Below are positions 42,935 to 52,834 of a stretch of 63,865 bases of DNA, in pieces. The notes below the pieces were generated by a model, which had not been told where the DNA came from, made no database searches, and saw only the letters and a list, made by a program, of their open reading frames with translations. The position numbers and the translations under genes are program-made. The first letter of the stretch is position 1, and the number at the start of each line of letters is the position of its first letter. Source of the DNA: an uncultured Opitutia bacterium. GTDB lineage: Bacteria; Verrucomicrobiota; Verrucomicrobiia; Opitutales; Opitutaceae. The stretch is taken from the NCBI GenBank assembly GCA_903862955.1, contig CAIPAH010000030.1, positions 292,748 through 356,612 on the forward strand, in the 5' to 3' direction.

Positions 42935-43453
42935 TCAGGCCGCGGTCTTCCTTGTCTCCGGGCGCTCTGGCACAGCGGTCTTCGTCCCTTCGCCTTCCGG
43001 GATCGCGCGCGCGCGGTAAACGTCGTAGTCGGGCACGAGGCGCAGGTAGCGTTTGTCCATCAGCGGCGAGGAAATCATGAAGTCCGCCGAGGCGCGGTCG
43101 CACGCGATCGGGATGTTCCAAACCACCGCCATGCGCAGCAGGGCCTTCACGTCGGGATCGTGCGGCTGCGGCTCCAGCGGGTCCCAGAAAAAGATCAGGA
43201 AGTCGATGTCGCCATCCACGATCTTCGCGCCGATCTGCTGGTCGCCGCCGAGCGGACCGCTCTGGAGCTTGGTGATGGGGAAACCGAGTTCCTCCTCCAG
43301 CATCAGCCCCGTGGTGCCCGTGGCGTAAACCTTGTGGTGCGCCAGCAGGTCGCGGTTGAACTTCGCCCATTCGATCAGGTCCCGCTTCTTGTGATCGTGC
43401 GCCACCAGCGCGATTTTCTTGTCCAGCTCCATCACGATTTTTTTGTAGGCCAT
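42935..43453 (-). CDS. mgsA: Methylglyoxal synthase
   Basis: Converts dihydroxyacetone phosphate to methylglyoxal plus phosphate, a bypass of lower glycolysis when phosphate is short. From the ATG at 43453 the protein has 172 residues (E. coli: 152), with a longer C-terminal tail. Key positions agree with E. coli numbering: His19, the GTTG loop at 46-49, Asp71 (SGPLGGDQQ), Asp91, His98 and Asp101 ([13 protein letters not shown]). The tail after about 150 is charged ([24 protein letters not shown]). An upstream ATG at 43465 would add four residues. Confidence 0.95.
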   Translation of the reverse strand: MAYKKIVMELDKKIALVAHDHKKRDLIEWAKFNRDLLAHHKVYATGTTGLMLEEELGFPITKLQSGPLGGDQQIGAKIVDGDIDFLIFFWDPLEPQPHDPDVKALLRMAVVWNIPIACDRASADFMISSPLMDKRYLRLVPDYDVYRARAIPEGEGTKTAVPERPETRKTAA

Positions 43454-43517
43454 AGCCTGCAGCATAGCACGGCGCGTTCCCGGCGGCGACCGGCCGCGGG
43501 TAAATAACGGGTGACAA

Positions 43518-44180
43518 TCACGCCGCCTGGAAAGGCGGGGGCAATTTTCGCGGGGGACGCACCTCGACGAGCCCGAGCAGGAGAAAATACGCCGCCCCCA
43601 TCGCCAGCGCCCGCTCTGGCTGGCGCTCCCAGGCACCGCTCCGGCGCGTGGGCCAGACTTCATTGAGCAACGGATCAGTGAGCCCGCCGCGCGGCAGTGG
43701 CATGAACAGCGTGGCAAAGGTCAGTCCCAAGAACAGCACCGCGCCCGCCACCACGCGGCGCTGCGAGACCGCGCGGTCCATGTCGTCCTGGCCGGCAAAG
43801 AGCGACCACAGCCGGCCCGACATCACCAAGCCGAAGGAACCCAGGATCCACCAGCTGTGGAACGAAAATGCGATCGCCCCGGCAAACAGTGCGTAATATG
43901 CGGCGAGACCGATGAGCTTCCGATCGCGGGCCCAGCCAGCCTTTTGCGTCATGAAGGCGTTCAGGAACGCGCCGGAGTGAATCAGGATGAACTCCAACAC
44001 CATCACCCCGACCCCGAGTTTTACCCAGCGGCCATTGTCCAAGCTCCGCGGCCACCACCACGCCGTCACGAACATCGCCGCCATGAACCAGCACGACCCT
44101 GCCGACCAAAGGCAACTGAACCAGTCGCCCCAAGTCGGCTGCAGGGTCTGCATCCCCGATGAATCCTCTGTTTCCGGCAT
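43518..44180 (-). CDS. Multi-pass membrane protein, no family recognised
   Basis: A protein of 220 residues if read from the ATG at 44180; ATGs at 44246 and 44153 are also possible. About five to six hydrophobic helices ([103 protein letters not shown]). A Trp-rich start ([16 protein letters not shown]) is notable. Function unknown. It lies divergent from the HTH gene, whose operators lie in the gap. Confidence 0.6.
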   Translation of the reverse strand: MPETEDSSGMQTLQPTWGDWFSCLWSAGSCWFMAAMFVTAWWWPRSLDNGRWVKLGVGVMVLEFILIHSGAFLNAFMTQKAGWARDRKLIGLAAYYALFAGAIAFSFHSWWILGSFGLVMSGRLWSLFAGQDDMDRAVSQRRVVAGAVLFLGLTFATLFMPLPRGGLTDPLLNEVWPTRRSGAWERQPERALAMGAAYFLLLGLVEVRPPRKLPPPFQAA

Positions 44181-44258
44181 CCCGCAAACGTGGGTGGCGG
44201 CCCCCGGGAGGGCAATCCCTCCTCCGCCGTTTGGAAACAATGCCATACAGTGGAATAG

Positions 44259-44270
44259 ATAGTTATAACT
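44259..44270. promoter_or_regulatory. Palindromic operator half of a pair (copy 1)
   Basis: ATAGTTATAACT holds the 10-bp palindrome AGTTATAACT (44261-44270). The same 12 bases recur 54 bases downstream at 44313-44324. Both lie between the membrane-protein and HTH genes. Confidence 0.65.
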
Positions 44271-44311
44271 TTACTCCGAAAGCCCTGCTGGCAAGATATG
44301 GCCAAGCGGTG

Positions 44312-44327
44312 TATAGTTATAACTATA
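44312..44327. promoter_or_regulatory. 16-bp perfect palindrome, probable HTH operator (copy 2)
   Basis: TATAGTTATAACTATA is a perfect 16-bp palindrome, ending 7 bases before the GTG at 44334. It contains TATAGT, which could be the -10 of that gene, so binding here would block transcription. Autoregulation by the HTH protein is inferred. Confidence 0.7.
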
Positions 44328-44333
44328 TCTTTG

Positions 44334-44765
44334 GTGGCTAAATCTCTCGAACCATTCCCGTTGGCTGAGGACACGGACGGCTCCCGTCCGATTGGGCGAA
44401 TCGTACGGCCCGCGGTCGGCTGGTTGCGCGCGATCCGCGAGGCCTTGGGGCTTTCCCTGGCGGATCAGGCCCGGCGCCTGAAAATCACGCCGCCGGCGGT
44501 GCGCTCGTTCGAACTGGCCGAAGCGGAAGACCGGATCACCCTCGCGTCCCTCCGCCGCACCGCCGCAGCGATGGACTGCGATTTGGTCTACACGCTCGTG
44601 TCGCGGTCGGGCGCGTTGGCGATTCCCGCGAAGGATGAGTCTGGGAAAGCTGCCCGGAAGACAGGAGGTGGCCGGGAGACTCTGGCCAAGGCATCGGGTC
44701 CGTCGTCCACGCCGGACAATGTTGTCTTGGACCTGACTTGGCGCGTGGAAAACGGCGTGGATTGA
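44334..44765 (+). CDS. Orphan HTH protein, 'mobile mystery protein A' type
   Basis: A 143-residue XRE-type DNA-binding protein with the pattern of mobile mystery protein A: RPAVGWLRAIREALGLSLADQARRLKITPPAVRSFELAEAEDRITLASLRRTAAAMDCDLVYTLVSR. In characterised loci the A gene comes just before mobile mystery protein B, a Fic-domain protein; no Fic gene follows here, so this copy is an orphan. The GTG at 44334 is chosen because the frame to the ATG at 44298 would have to translate through the palindromic operator. The region is AT-rich compared with its neighbours, a sign of possible transfer. The C-terminal 35 residues are low in conservation. Confidence 0.8.
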   Translation: MAKSLEPFPLAEDTDGSRPIGRIVRPAVGWLRAIREALGLSLADQARRLKITPPAVRSFELAEAEDRITLASLRRTAAAMDCDLVYTLVSRSGALAIPAKDESGKAARKTGGGRETLAKASGPSSTPDNVVLDLTWRVENGVD

Positions 44766-44804
44766 AGGCCATCCTTCGATACTCGAGCCAAAGGTGTTCG
44801 ACAT

Positions 44805-44885
44805 GGGTCGGGGTTTATCCCCGACATCCCGCGACTTTGCGCGAGAGGGCCGGGCAGACAGCATGTCGGGCGTAAAGCCCGACCC
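44805..44885. repeat. Inverted repeat, GGTCGGGGTTTATCCCCGA family (copy 1)
   Basis: The left arm GGGTCGGGGTTTATCCCCGA (44805-44824) pairs with the right arm ending GGCGTAAAGCCCGACCC (to 44885). The same left arm starts an element at 54171-54230. It lies between the HTH gene and gltD, convergent. Confidence 0.8.
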
Positions 44886-44921
44886 ACGACGCGAAGGTCA
44901 ATACGAGCCCTGGCCCTTGGC

Positions 44922-46403
44922 TCAGGGCAGATCCGTCGAACCCATCAGGTAGCGGTCGCATTCGCGGGCGGCGGCGCGGCCTTCGTTGATGGCCCACACG
45001 ACGAGGCTCTGACCGCGGCGGCAGTCGCCGGCGGCGAAAACGCCCGGGATGCTGGTGCCAAACTTGCCGTAGTCCGCCTTGATGTTGCTGCGGGGATCGG
45101 TCTCGACCTTGAGTTCCTTCAACAGCGCCTGCTCGGGCCCGAGGAAACCCATCGCGAGCAGCACGAGCTGCGCGGGACGCGTCTTCTCCGTGCCCGGCTG
45201 TTCCTGCGGCACGAACTGGCCCTTGTCGTTCTTGGCCCACTTGATCTCGACGGTCACAAGTTCCTTCACCCGGCCCTCGGCGTCACCGACGAACTTCTTC
45301 ACGGTGGTGAGATAAATGCGCGGGTCGGCCCCGAACTTCGCGGCGGCCTCCTCCTGGCCGTAGTCCATCTTGTAAACCTTCGGCCACTCCGGCCACGGGT
45401 TGTCCGCCATGCGCTCGAGCGGGGGCTTGGGCAGAATCTCGATCTGGAGCAGGCTCTTGCAGCCGTGCCGCATCGACGTGCCCACGCAGTCGGTGCCGGT
45501 GTCGCCGCCGCCGATGACGACGACGTCCTTGCCGCCGCCGTGGATCGGGCTCGCACCGTTGTTGCCGAGGACGGCCTTGGTGTTAGCGGTGAGAAACTCC
45601 ATCGCGAAGTGCACGCCCTTCAGGTTGCGGCCCTCGATCGGGAGGTCGCGCGGCTGCGTCGCGCCCGTGCAGATGACAGTGGCGTCAAATTCATTGAGGA
45701 AGATCTGCGGCTCGACGTTGTCGCCGACGTTCGCGTTGCAGATGAACTTGATCCCCTCCTGCTCCATGTGCCGGATGCGGCGGAGGACGACCTCCTGCTT
45801 GTCCAACTTCATGTTCGGGATGCCATACATCAGCAGGCCTCCCGGGCGGTCCGCGCGCTCGAAGACCGTCACGGTGTGTCCGGCCAAATTGAGCTGCGCC
45901 GCGGCCGACAGGCCCGACGGGCCGGAACCGATGATCGCGACCTTCTTGCCGGTGCGCACCTTGGGCGCCTCGGGGATGACCCAGCCCTCTTCCCAGCCGC
46001 GATCCGTGATGGCGGCCTCGATGTTCTTGATTGTGACGGGCGGGTTGTTGATGCCGAGTACGCAGGAGCCCTCGCAGGGCGCCGGACAGACGCGGCCGGT
46101 GAATTCCGGGAAATTATTCGTCTTGTGCAGCCGCAGCAGCGCTTCCTTCCACAGCCCGCGGTAAACGAGGTCGTTCCACTCGGGGATCAGGTTGTTGATC
46201 GGGCAACCCGAGGCCATGCCGCTGATGAGCTTGCCCGTGTGGCAGAACGGCACGCCGCAATCCATGCAGCGGGCACCCTGGTGGCGGAGCTTCTTCTCCT
46301 CCATGTGGTGGTGAAACTCCTTCCAATCGCGCACGCGCTCGAGCGGTGTGCGGTCGACGGGAAGTTCCCGCAGGTATTCGATGAATCCGGTTGGCTTGCC
46401 CAT
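44922..46403 (-). CDS. gltD: Glutamate synthase small subunit
   Basis: Supplies NADPH electrons to GltB for making glutamate from glutamine and 2-oxoglutarate. The 493 residues contain the N-terminal 4Fe-4S cysteines ([34 protein letters not shown]), the first Rossmann motif [18 protein letters not shown] with [20 protein letters not shown], the second nucleotide motif [21 protein letters not shown], and the C-terminal [29 protein letters not shown]. Complete and canonical. The gene lies 117 bases downstream of gltB on the same strand with a hairpin element between. Confidence 0.97.
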   Translation of the reverse strand: MGKPTGFIEYLRELPVDRTPLERVRDWKEFHHHMEEKKLRHQGARCMDCGVPFCHTGKLISGMASGCPINNLIPEWNDLVYRGLWKEALLRLHKTNNFPEFTGRVCPAPCEGSCVLGINNPPVTIKNIEAAITDRGWEEGWVIPEAPKVRTGKKVAIIGSGPSGLSAAAQLNLAGHTVTVFERADRPGGLLMYGIPNMKLDKQEVVLRRIRHMEQEGIKFICNANVGDNVEPQIFLNEFDATVICTGATQPRDLPIEGRNLKGVHFAMEFLTANTKAVLGNNGASPIHGGGKDVVVIGGGDTGTDCVGTSMRHGCKSLLQIEILPKPPLERMADNPWPEWPKVYKMDYGQEEAAAKFGADPRIYLTTVKKFVGDAEGRVKELVTVEIKWAKNDKGQFVPQEQPGTEKTRPAQLVLLAMGFLGPEQALLKELKVETDPRSNIKADYGKFGTSIPGVFAAGDCRRGQSLVVWAINEGRAAARECDRYLMGSTDLP

Positions 46404-46419
46404 GGGGTTAGGAGTTTTG

Positions 46420-46504
46420 CCCGCGAATCACGCGAATGAGCGCGAATGTCGGAGAGAGAGGATTCGGAAGTTCAAAATTAGCGTTCATTCGCGTGATTCG
46501 CGGG
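46420..46504. repeat. 20-bp-arm inverted repeat in the gltB-gltD gap
   Basis: CCCGCGAATCACGCGAATGA (46420-46439) pairs perfectly with TCATTCGCGTGATTCGCGGG (46485-46504). It lies between gltB and gltD, inside the transcript, so it could affect mRNA stability or the GltB:GltD ratio. Confidence 0.85.
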
Positions 46505-46520
46505 TAAATCAGGGGATCGA

Positions 46521-49500
46521 TCAGTTTCCTCCCACGCGGGAAAGGTCGCGGGCGTTTTCCTCGAAGGCGGCCATGATGGCCTCGTCGCCGGTCAGGCCCT
46601 GTGCCTCGGCCTTCTCGATGCACGCAAGCATGCGCTTGTAGTCCTTCGGGAGCACCTTGACGAACTTCGGGAGGAACTGCTTCCAGCCGTCGAGGATCTG
46701 CTTCGCGCGGACGCTCTTCGTATACTCGTAGTGCTGCTCGATCATCGCGCGGACCTCGGCCACCTCGGCCGGGGTCTCGAGTTTTTCCAAGCCGACCATC
46801 GCGGTGTTCACGCGCACGGCGAAATCGCCGGACTCGTCGAGCACGTAGCCGATGCCGCCCGACATGCCGGCGCCGAAATTGCGCCCCGCAGGTCCCAGCA
46901 CGACGATGCGTCCGCCGGTCATATACTCGCAACCGTTGTCACCGATGGACTCGACGACCGCCTTCACGCCCGAGTTGCGCACGGCAAAGCGCTCGCCCGC
47001 CATGCCGGCGATGTAAACCTCGCCGGACGTTGCGCCGTAGAGCGCGACGTTGCCGATGATCATGTTCTCGCTGGCCTTGAACGTGGCCGCGGGCGACGGG
47101 TAGATGATGATCTTGCCGCCGGAGAGGCCCTTGCCGACGTAGTCGTTGGCGTCGCCCTCGATTGAGAACGTCATGCCGCGCGTCATGAACGCGCCAAAGC
47201 TCTGGCCGGCGGAACCCTTGAAGCGAATGCGGATCGTGTCGTCCGGCAGGCCCTTCGCGCCGTATTTCTTCGTGACCTCGTGGCTCGTGATCGTGCCGAC
47301 CACGCGGTTGACGTTCCGGATCGGCAGCTCGGCGACGACCTTCTCGCCGCGCTCGATCGCCGGAGCGCAGATGCCGAGGAGCGTCGTGAGGTCGAGCGAC
47401 TTGTCGATACCGTGGTCCTGCTTGGTGGAGCAGAAGCGCCCCACCTCGGGGCCGACTTCGGGCGAGTAGAGGATGTTGGAAAAATCGAGCCCCTTGGCCT
47501 TCCAGTGATCGATGGCCTGCTTCGGCTCGAGGAAACCGACCTGCCCGACCATCTCCTCGATCGTGCGGAAGCCGAGCTGCGCCATGATCTCGCGCACCTC
47601 CTCGGCGATGAACTTCATGAAGTTCACCACGTGCTCGGGCTTGCCGGCGAACTTCGCGCGGAGCTTGGGATCCTGCGTGGCGACACCCGCGGGACAGGTG
47701 TTGAGATGGCAGACGCGCATCATGATGCAGCCCGTGGACACGAGCGGCGCGGTGGCGAAGCCGAATTCCTCGGCGCCGAGTAACGCGGCGATAACGACGT
47801 CGCGGCCGGTCTTGAGCTGGCCGTCGGTCTCGACGGCGATGCGACTGCGAAGATTGTTAAGCACGAGCGTCTGGTGCGTCTCGGCCAGGCCGAGCTCCCA
47901 GGGCAAGCCGGCGTGCTGCAGCGACGTGTGCGGCGAGGAGCCGGTGCCGCCGTCGTAGCCGGAGATGAGCACGACGTCGGCGTGCGCCTTCGCCACGCCG
48001 GCGGCGATGGTGCCGACACCGACCTCGGACACGAGCTTCACGCTCACGCGCGCGTCGCGGTTGCTGTTCTTCAGGTCGTGGATCAGCTCGGCGAGATCCT
48101 CGATCGAGTAGATGTCGTGGTGCGGCGGGGGTGAAATGAGTCCGACGCCCGGCGTGGTGCCGCGGGTCTTGGCGATCCACGGGTAAACCTTGGCGCCGGG
48201 CAGCTGGCCGCCCTCGCCGGGCTTCGCGCCCTGCGCCATCTTGATCTGGAGCTCCTTCGCGCTCGTGAGATATTCGCTCGTGACGCCAAAGCGCCCAGCC
48301 GCGACCTGCTTGATCGCGGAATTCTTCGAGTCCCCGTTCGCCATCGGCGTATAGCGGTCGGCGTCCTCGCCGCCCTCGCCCGTGTTGGACTTGCCGCCGA
48401 TGCGGTTCATCGCGATGGCGAGCGTCTCGTGCGCCTCCTTCGAGATGGAGCCATACGACATCGCGCCCGTCTTGAAGCGCTTCATGATGCTCTCCGCGGG
48501 CTCGACCTCCTCGATTGGGATCGCCGCGGATGGCTTGAACTCGAGCAGGCTGCGGAGCGTGCAGAGGGTTTTGCCCTGCTCGTTGATGAGCTTTGAGAAC
48601 ACCTTGAACGCCGCGAAGCTGCCGGTGCGGGTCGCCTTCTGCAGGGCGTGGATCGACTCGGGCGTGAACAGGTGCGCCTCGCCGTCCGCGCGCCACTGGT
48701 AGATGCCGCCGACCGGCAGGACGTGGCCGTTGACCTGGCGATCCGGGTAGGCGGCGTGATGCCGCGCGAGGACTTCCTGCGCGATCACGTCGAGGCCGAT
48801 GCCGCCGACACGCGAAGCCGTCCAAGTGAAGTAGTGGTCAATGACGTCCTGCCGCAGCCCGAGCGCCTCGAACACCTGCGCGCCGCGGTAGCTCTGGATG
48901 GCGGAGATGCCCATCTTGGACATGACCTTGATCACGCCCTTCGACGCGGCCTTCACCATGTTCTTGCAGGCGGTCTTATGGTCGATGCCGGTGAGGTGGC
49001 CCTCACGGATCATGTCATCGATCGTCTCGAACGCCACATACGGGTTGATTGCGCTGACGCCGTAGCCGATGAGCAGCGCAAAGTGGTGCACCTCACGCGC
49101 CTCACCCGTCTCGAGCACGAGGCTGGCGCGGGTGCGCAGGCCTTCGCGGATGAGATAATGGTGCAGGCCGGCCACCGCGAGCAGCGCGGGGATCGGGGCA
49201 AATTCCTTGCTCACGCCGCGGTCGCTCAGGATGAGGACATTGATCTCCTCCTCCTCGATCATGCGGCGGGCCATCATGCAGATTTCCTCCATCGACTTCG
49301 CGAGGCCCTTCTCGCCGCGCGCGACGCGGAAAAGCGACGGCAGCACGCCCATCTTGAGGCCGGGCAGGTCGGTGCGGCGGATCTTGGCAAATTCCTCGTT
49401 GGTCAGCACCGGCCACTTCAACTCGACGCGGCGGCACGCGGTCGGCTGCGGGTTGAGCAGGTTGCCCTCGGAGCCGAGGCGCGTCTCGGCGGAAATCACG

Positions 49501-51164
49501 ATCTCCTCGCGGATCGAGTCGATCGGCGGATTGGTGACCTGCGCGAAGAGCTGCTTGAAATAGTCGTAGAGCATCCGCGGCCGGTTCGAGAGCACGGCGA
49601 GCGCGCCGTCGTTGCCCATCGAGCCCAGCGCCTCGACGCCGTCGCGGGCCATCGGCGCGAGGATGATGCGCTCGTCCTCGTGCGTGTAGCCGAACGCGAT
49701 CTGCCGTTGCAAAAGCGTGGTGTGGTCCGGCACGGGCACCGACGGCGCCGCGGGCAAGTCCTCGAGGTGCACGAGGTGTTCGTCGAGCCAGGCGCGATAC
49801 GGCCGCTCGCCGGACAGTTGCTGCTTGATTTCCTCGTCCTCGATGATGCGGCCCTGCTCGGTGTCCACGAGGAACACCCGCCCCGGCTGGAGGCGACCCT
49901 TGCGCAGGACGTTCTCCGGCGGGATGTCGAGCACACCGGTTTCCGACGCCATGATCACGAGGCCGTCCTTCGTCTGGCAGTAACGCGACGGGCGGAGGCC
50001 GTTGCGGTCGAGAATGGCGCCGATCTGCTTGCCGTCGGTGAACGCGATGGCGGCGGGGCCGTCCCACGGCTCCATCAAGCAGGCGTGATATTGGTAGAAC
50101 GCGCGGCGAGCATCGTCCATGTGCTGGTCGCCCGACCACGGCTCCGGGATCATCATCATGATCGCGTGCGACAGCGGGCGGCCGGCGAGGACGAGCAGCT
50201 CGAGCGTGTTGTCGAACATCGCCGAGTCGCTGCCGTTCGGGTTCACGATCGGGAGCAGCTTCTTGATGTCCTCGCCGAACAGCTCCGACTCGAACAGCGC
50301 CTCGCGGGCGTGCATCCAGTTGATGTTGCCGCGGAGGGTGTTGATCTCGCCGTTGTGCGCGACGTAGCGATACGGGTGCGCGCGGTCCCAGCTGGGAAAC
50401 GTGTTCGTGGAGAAGCGCGAGTGCACGAGGCCGATGGCCGTCTCCACGGAGGGATTTTGCAGGTCGGGAAAATATCGCCCGAGCTGGTCGGTCAGCAACA
50501 TGCCCTTGTAGACGATCGTCTTGCAGGAAAGGCTGGCCACATACCACGATTCCGCGCCGCCCATCGTCGAGGTGCGGATGTCGCTGTAGGCGCGCTTGCG
50601 GATGATGTAGAGCTTGCGCTCGAACGCCATGTCGTCGGTGAGCGACGGGTTCCGGCCGATGAACACCTGGCGCATGAACGGCTCGCAGGACTTCGCGGTT
50701 TCGCCGAGCGAAGAGTTGTCGGTCGGCACCGTGCGCCAGCCGAGGAAGGTCTGGCCCTCGGCCTGGACGATGCGCTCGAACGTCTGCTCGATGCGGCGGC
50801 GGACGGTCGGGTTGCGGGGTAGGAAAATGACGCCGGCACCGTAGTGGCCGGGTGCAGGCAGCGTGATGCGCACCTTCTTGCAGACCTCGCTGAAGAACTT
50901 GTGCGGGAGCTGCAGGAGCACGCCCGCGCCGTCGCCCGTGTTGGGCTCGCTGCCGGCGGCGCCGCGGTGGTCGAGATTGGTCAGCACCTGCAGCGCTTGC
51001 TGCAGGATCTGGTGGGACTTGCGGCCGTGGAGGTCGGCGACGAAGCCCACGCCGCACGCGTCGTGTTCAAACGCCGGGTCATAGAGCCCCTGCTTGCCGG
51101 GCCGGCCGACGGTGGAGAACTCAGGAGGCAGGGAGAGGTGGTTGGGCCGCGAAGCGTTCGACAT
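46521..51164 (-). CDS. gltB: Glutamate synthase large subunit
   Basis: The glutaminase/synthase subunit. From the ATG at 51164 there are 1547 residues. The N-terminal glutaminase nucleophile is Cys37 ([10 protein letters not shown]), exposed after removal of a 36-residue propeptide. FMN- and 2-oxoglutarate-site parts follow ([46 protein letters not shown]) and the 3Fe-4S cysteines are in [22 protein letters not shown]. The C-terminal beta-helix of glycine repeats is complete ([33 protein letters not shown]). Feeds GltD, next downstream. Canonical and complete. Confidence 0.97.
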   Translation of the reverse strand: MSNASRPNHLSLPPEFSTVGRPGKQGLYDPAFEHDACGVGFVADLHGRKSHQILQQALQVLTNLDHRGAAGSEPNTGDGAGVLLQLPHKFFSEVCKKVRITLPAPGHYGAGVIFLPRNPTVRRRIEQTFERIVQAEGQTFLGWRTVPTDNSSLGETAKSCEPFMRQVFIGRNPSLTDDMAFERKLYIIRKRAYSDIRTSTMGGAESWYVASLSCKTIVYKGMLLTDQLGRYFPDLQNPSVETAIGLVHSRFSTNTFPSWDRAHPYRYVAHNGEINTLRGNINWMHAREALFESELFGEDIKKLLPIVNPNGSDSAMFDNTLELLVLAGRPLSHAIMMMIPEPWSGDQHMDDARRAFYQYHACLMEPWDGPAAIAFTDGKQIGAILDRNGLRPSRYCQTKDGLVIMASETGVLDIPPENVLRKGRLQPGRVFLVDTEQGRIIEDEEIKQQLSGERPYRAWLDEHLVHLEDLPAAPSVPVPDHTTLLQRQIAFGYTHEDERIILAPMARDGVEALGSMGNDGALAVLSNRPRMLYDYFKQLFAQVTNPPIDSIREEIVISAETRLGSEGNLLNPQPTACRRVELKWPVLTNEEFAKIRRTDLPGLKMGVLPSLFRVARGEKGLAKSMEEICMMARRMIEEEEINVLILSDRGVSKEFAPIPALLAVAGLHHYLIREGLRTRASLVLETGEAREVHHFALLIGYGVSAINPYVAFETIDDMIREGHLTGIDHKTACKNMVKAASKGVIKVMSKMGISAIQSYRGAQVFEALGLRQDVIDHYFTWTASRVGGIGLDVIAQEVLARHHAAYPDRQVNGHVLPVGGIYQWRADGEAHLFTPESIHALQKATRTGSFAAFKVFSKLINEQGKTLCTLRSLLEFKPSAAIPIEEVEPAESIMKRFKTGAMSYGSISKEAHETLAIAMNRIGGKSNTGEGGEDADRYTPMANGDSKNSAIKQVAAGRFGVTSEYLTSAKELQIKMAQGAKPGEGGQLPGAKVYPWIAKTRGTTPGVGLISPPPHHDIYSIEDLAELIHDLKNSNRDARVSVKLVSEVGVGTIAAGVAKAHADVVLISGYDGGTGSSPHTSLQHAGLPWELGLAETHQTLVLNNLRSRIAVETDGQLKTGRDVVIAALLGAEEFGFATAPLVSTGCIMMRVCHLNTCPAGVATQDPKLRAKFAGKPEHVVNFMKFIAEEVREIMAQLGFRTIEEMVGQVGFLEPKQAIDHWKAKGLDFSNILYSPEVGPEVGRFCSTKQDHGIDKSLDLTTLLGICAPAIERGEKVVAELPIRNVNRVVGTITSHEVTKKYGAKGLPDDTIRIRFKGSAGQSFGAFMTRGMTFSIEGDANDYVGKGLSGGKIIIYPSPAATFKASENMIIGNVALYGATSGEVYIAGMAGERFAVRNSGVKAVVESIGDNGCEYMTGGRIVVLGPAGRNFGAGMSGGIGYVLDESGDFAVRVNTAMVGLEKLETPAEVAEVRAMIEQHYEYTKSVRAKQILDGWKQFLPKFVKVLPKDYKRMLACIEKAEAQGLTGDEAIMAAFEENARDLSRVGGN

Positions 51165-51294
51165 CAGAGTGGGGAAACCGGGAGCGGAAAGTGTGCCGGA
51201 TCGGGCGGGGTGAAGGCGTGGGGGCAAAAAAAGGGCCGGTCGCATTTTGCGAGAGCCGGCCCGGGAAGGTTAGTTCGTCGATGCGGCTTTCGCG

Positions 51295-51630
51295 TCAGAA
51301 AAAGCGAATCGTTTTGGTGGCCATCTTGGCGTGTTCCGCATCCGAGCAACCGGCGTTGGTCGGCACGTCGGGCGCCGCGTCGGTGGGCTTCACGAGGGCG
51401 TTGCTGAGCAGGTAATTCTCGACCTCCTCGCCGGAGATGTCCGCGAGCATGACGCCGTCGACTTCCACGCAGGGCGAGAGCGGCTGGCCGGACTTCTGCA
51501 CCATCTCGGCGTAGTTCGCGCGGTCGTTGATGATGTCGATGTCCTCAAACGCCAGCCCGTGCTTGCGGAGCACGGCGCGCACGCCATTGGACCAACCGCA
51601 TTGCGGCTTGAGATAAGCTTTGATGATCAT
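51295..51630 (-). CDS. Glutaredoxin-like protein with a CGWS active site
   Basis: A 111-residue thioredoxin-fold protein beginning IIKAYLKPQCGWSNGVRAVLRKHGLAFEDIDI. The active site is C11-G-W-S14, one cysteine only, close to the CGFS of monothiol glutaredoxins but with Trp in place of Phe and no second cysteine. The SPCVEVDGVMLADISGEEVENYL part is the usual glutathione-binding cis-Pro region. The tail (TNAGCSDAEHAKMATKTIRFF) has one extra Cys. Fe-S handling or glutathione-linked reduction is likely. It lies 130 bases upstream of gltB on the same strand. Confidence 0.82.
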   Translation of the reverse strand: MIIKAYLKPQCGWSNGVRAVLRKHGLAFEDIDIINDRANYAEMVQKSGQPLSPCVEVDGVMLADISGEEVENYLLSNALVKPTDAAPDVPTNAGCSDAEHAKMATKTIRFF

Positions 51631-51801
51631 GCGATAGGATGCGCGGGACGAAAAGTGTCGCAAGCTATAGGGCGTGGTTTTTTCCCGGCAAGCGGAACTT
51701 TAGGAAATCTTTGGCATAACCCCGCGGCGGCCCGAAGTATTCCGCGCGCGCCGCCAATCGCGTTTGCGCTGGGGGCGTTTTCCTCCTTCGTTGGATCCGT
51801 C

Positions 51802-52668
51802 ATGAGCACCACCCCGACTCCTGAGGTCCTGTTTGACGTCGTCGCCGACATGCATGCGCCCGAGCTGTATGAGCCGAAGGCGACCGGCGAGGGCGTCGAG
51901 CACCTGGACGACCTTGGCCCCGAGCAAATCGCGTTTTACCGCGAGCACGGCTACATCGTTATCCGCTCGGCGTTCACCCCAACCGAGGTCGCGGACGCCA
52001 CCGCGGGGCTCGTGGACCTGATCATGGGCAAGCGGCCGGACTTCAAGCACGTCTACTTCGAGGGCAAGGCCAAGGCCATCCTCCCCACCCTCGGGCCTGA
52101 ACAGCGCCAGGACGCCGTGCGCAAGATTGGCGCGTTCATCGAATTCGATGCCCGGCTGAAGGCGATTTCCCACCACCCCGCCCTCCTCCGCGCGCTGCGC
52201 TCCCTCCTCGGCAGCGCGGAACCCGAGATGTTCCAGGATATGGCCCTCATCAAGCCGCCGCTGCTCGGCCGCGAGAAACCGTGGCACCAGGACAAGGCGT
52301 ACTTTGAATATCCCCTCGGCACGCCCGTCGTCGGCGTGTGGATCGCGCTCGACGAGGCCACGATCGCGAACGGCTGCATGCAGATCCTCCCCGGCCGCCA
52401 CAAGGAGGGCCCGATCCTGCACTTCCAGCGCCGCGACTGGCAGATTTGCGACAACGTCATCCTCGGCACGAAGTCCGTCGCCGTCCCGCTCAAGCCGGGT
52501 GGCCTGCTCTTCTTCGACGGGATGCTGCCGCACGGCACGCCGCACAACTCCTCACCCAAGCGCCGCCGCGCGCTGCAGTTCCACTACCTGCCCGCCGGCG
52601 TGAAGAAGGTCCCGCCCGAGGAGCGCCTGAAACACTTCGGTGGCGAAGGCAAAAACGTGACCTGCTAG
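51802..52668 (+). CDS. Phytanoyl-CoA dioxygenase (PhyH)-family oxygenase, second copy
   Basis: A 288-residue Fe(II)/2-oxoglutarate oxygenase. Seen are FYREHGYIVIRSAFTPTEVADATAGLVDLIMG, the first Fe-ligand pair in EKPWHQDKAYFEYP (His-x-Asp), and the second half FFDGMLPHGTPHNSSPKRRRALQFHYLPAG with the distal His and the oxoglutarate Arg. The C-terminus (PPEERLKHFGGEGKNVTC) is charged. It is not closely similar to the copy at 36617. The substrate is unknown. The frame is open upstream but the part before 51802 is antisense to the glutaredoxin gene. Confidence 0.87.
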   Translation: MSTTPTPEVLFDVVADMHAPELYEPKATGEGVEHLDDLGPEQIAFYREHGYIVIRSAFTPTEVADATAGLVDLIMGKRPDFKHVYFEGKAKAILPTLGPEQRQDAVRKIGAFIEFDARLKAISHHPALLRALRSLLGSAEPEMFQDMALIKPPLLGREKPWHQDKAYFEYPLGTPVVGVWIALDEATIANGCMQILPGRHKEGPILHFQRRDWQICDNVILGTKSVAVPLKPGGLLFFDGMLPHGTPHNSSPKRRRALQFHYLPAGVKKVPPEERLKHFGGEGKNVTC

Positions 52669-52694
52669 CCAGAACGTCCACGGAGTTCAGTTTT

Positions 52695-52763
52695 TTTAGC
52701 CGGAAACCAGGAATCCAAGAAACAATCCGGTTCTGCTTCCTGGTTTCCTGCCTTCCGGCTAAA
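52695..52763. repeat. Nested inverted repeat, CCAGGAA-type element
   Basis: TTTAGCCGGAA (52695-52705) pairs perfectly with TTCCGGCTAAA (52753-52763), and CCAGGAA (52707-52713) pairs with TTCCTGG (52737-52743). A relative lies at 4065-4141. Confidence 0.78.
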
Positions 52764-52834
52764 CCTACCTCCGGCTCCCACTCCGGCTTACAATTTCCTA
52801 GCTCCCCCGCGCGCGCTCCCCTATCACGCACGGG

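Noticed and set aside
48648-50822. A 724-codon open frame antisense to gltB
   Set aside because: High GC content keeps antisense frames open; composition is Ala/Arg/Val-biased without domains, and gltB is canonical on the other strand.
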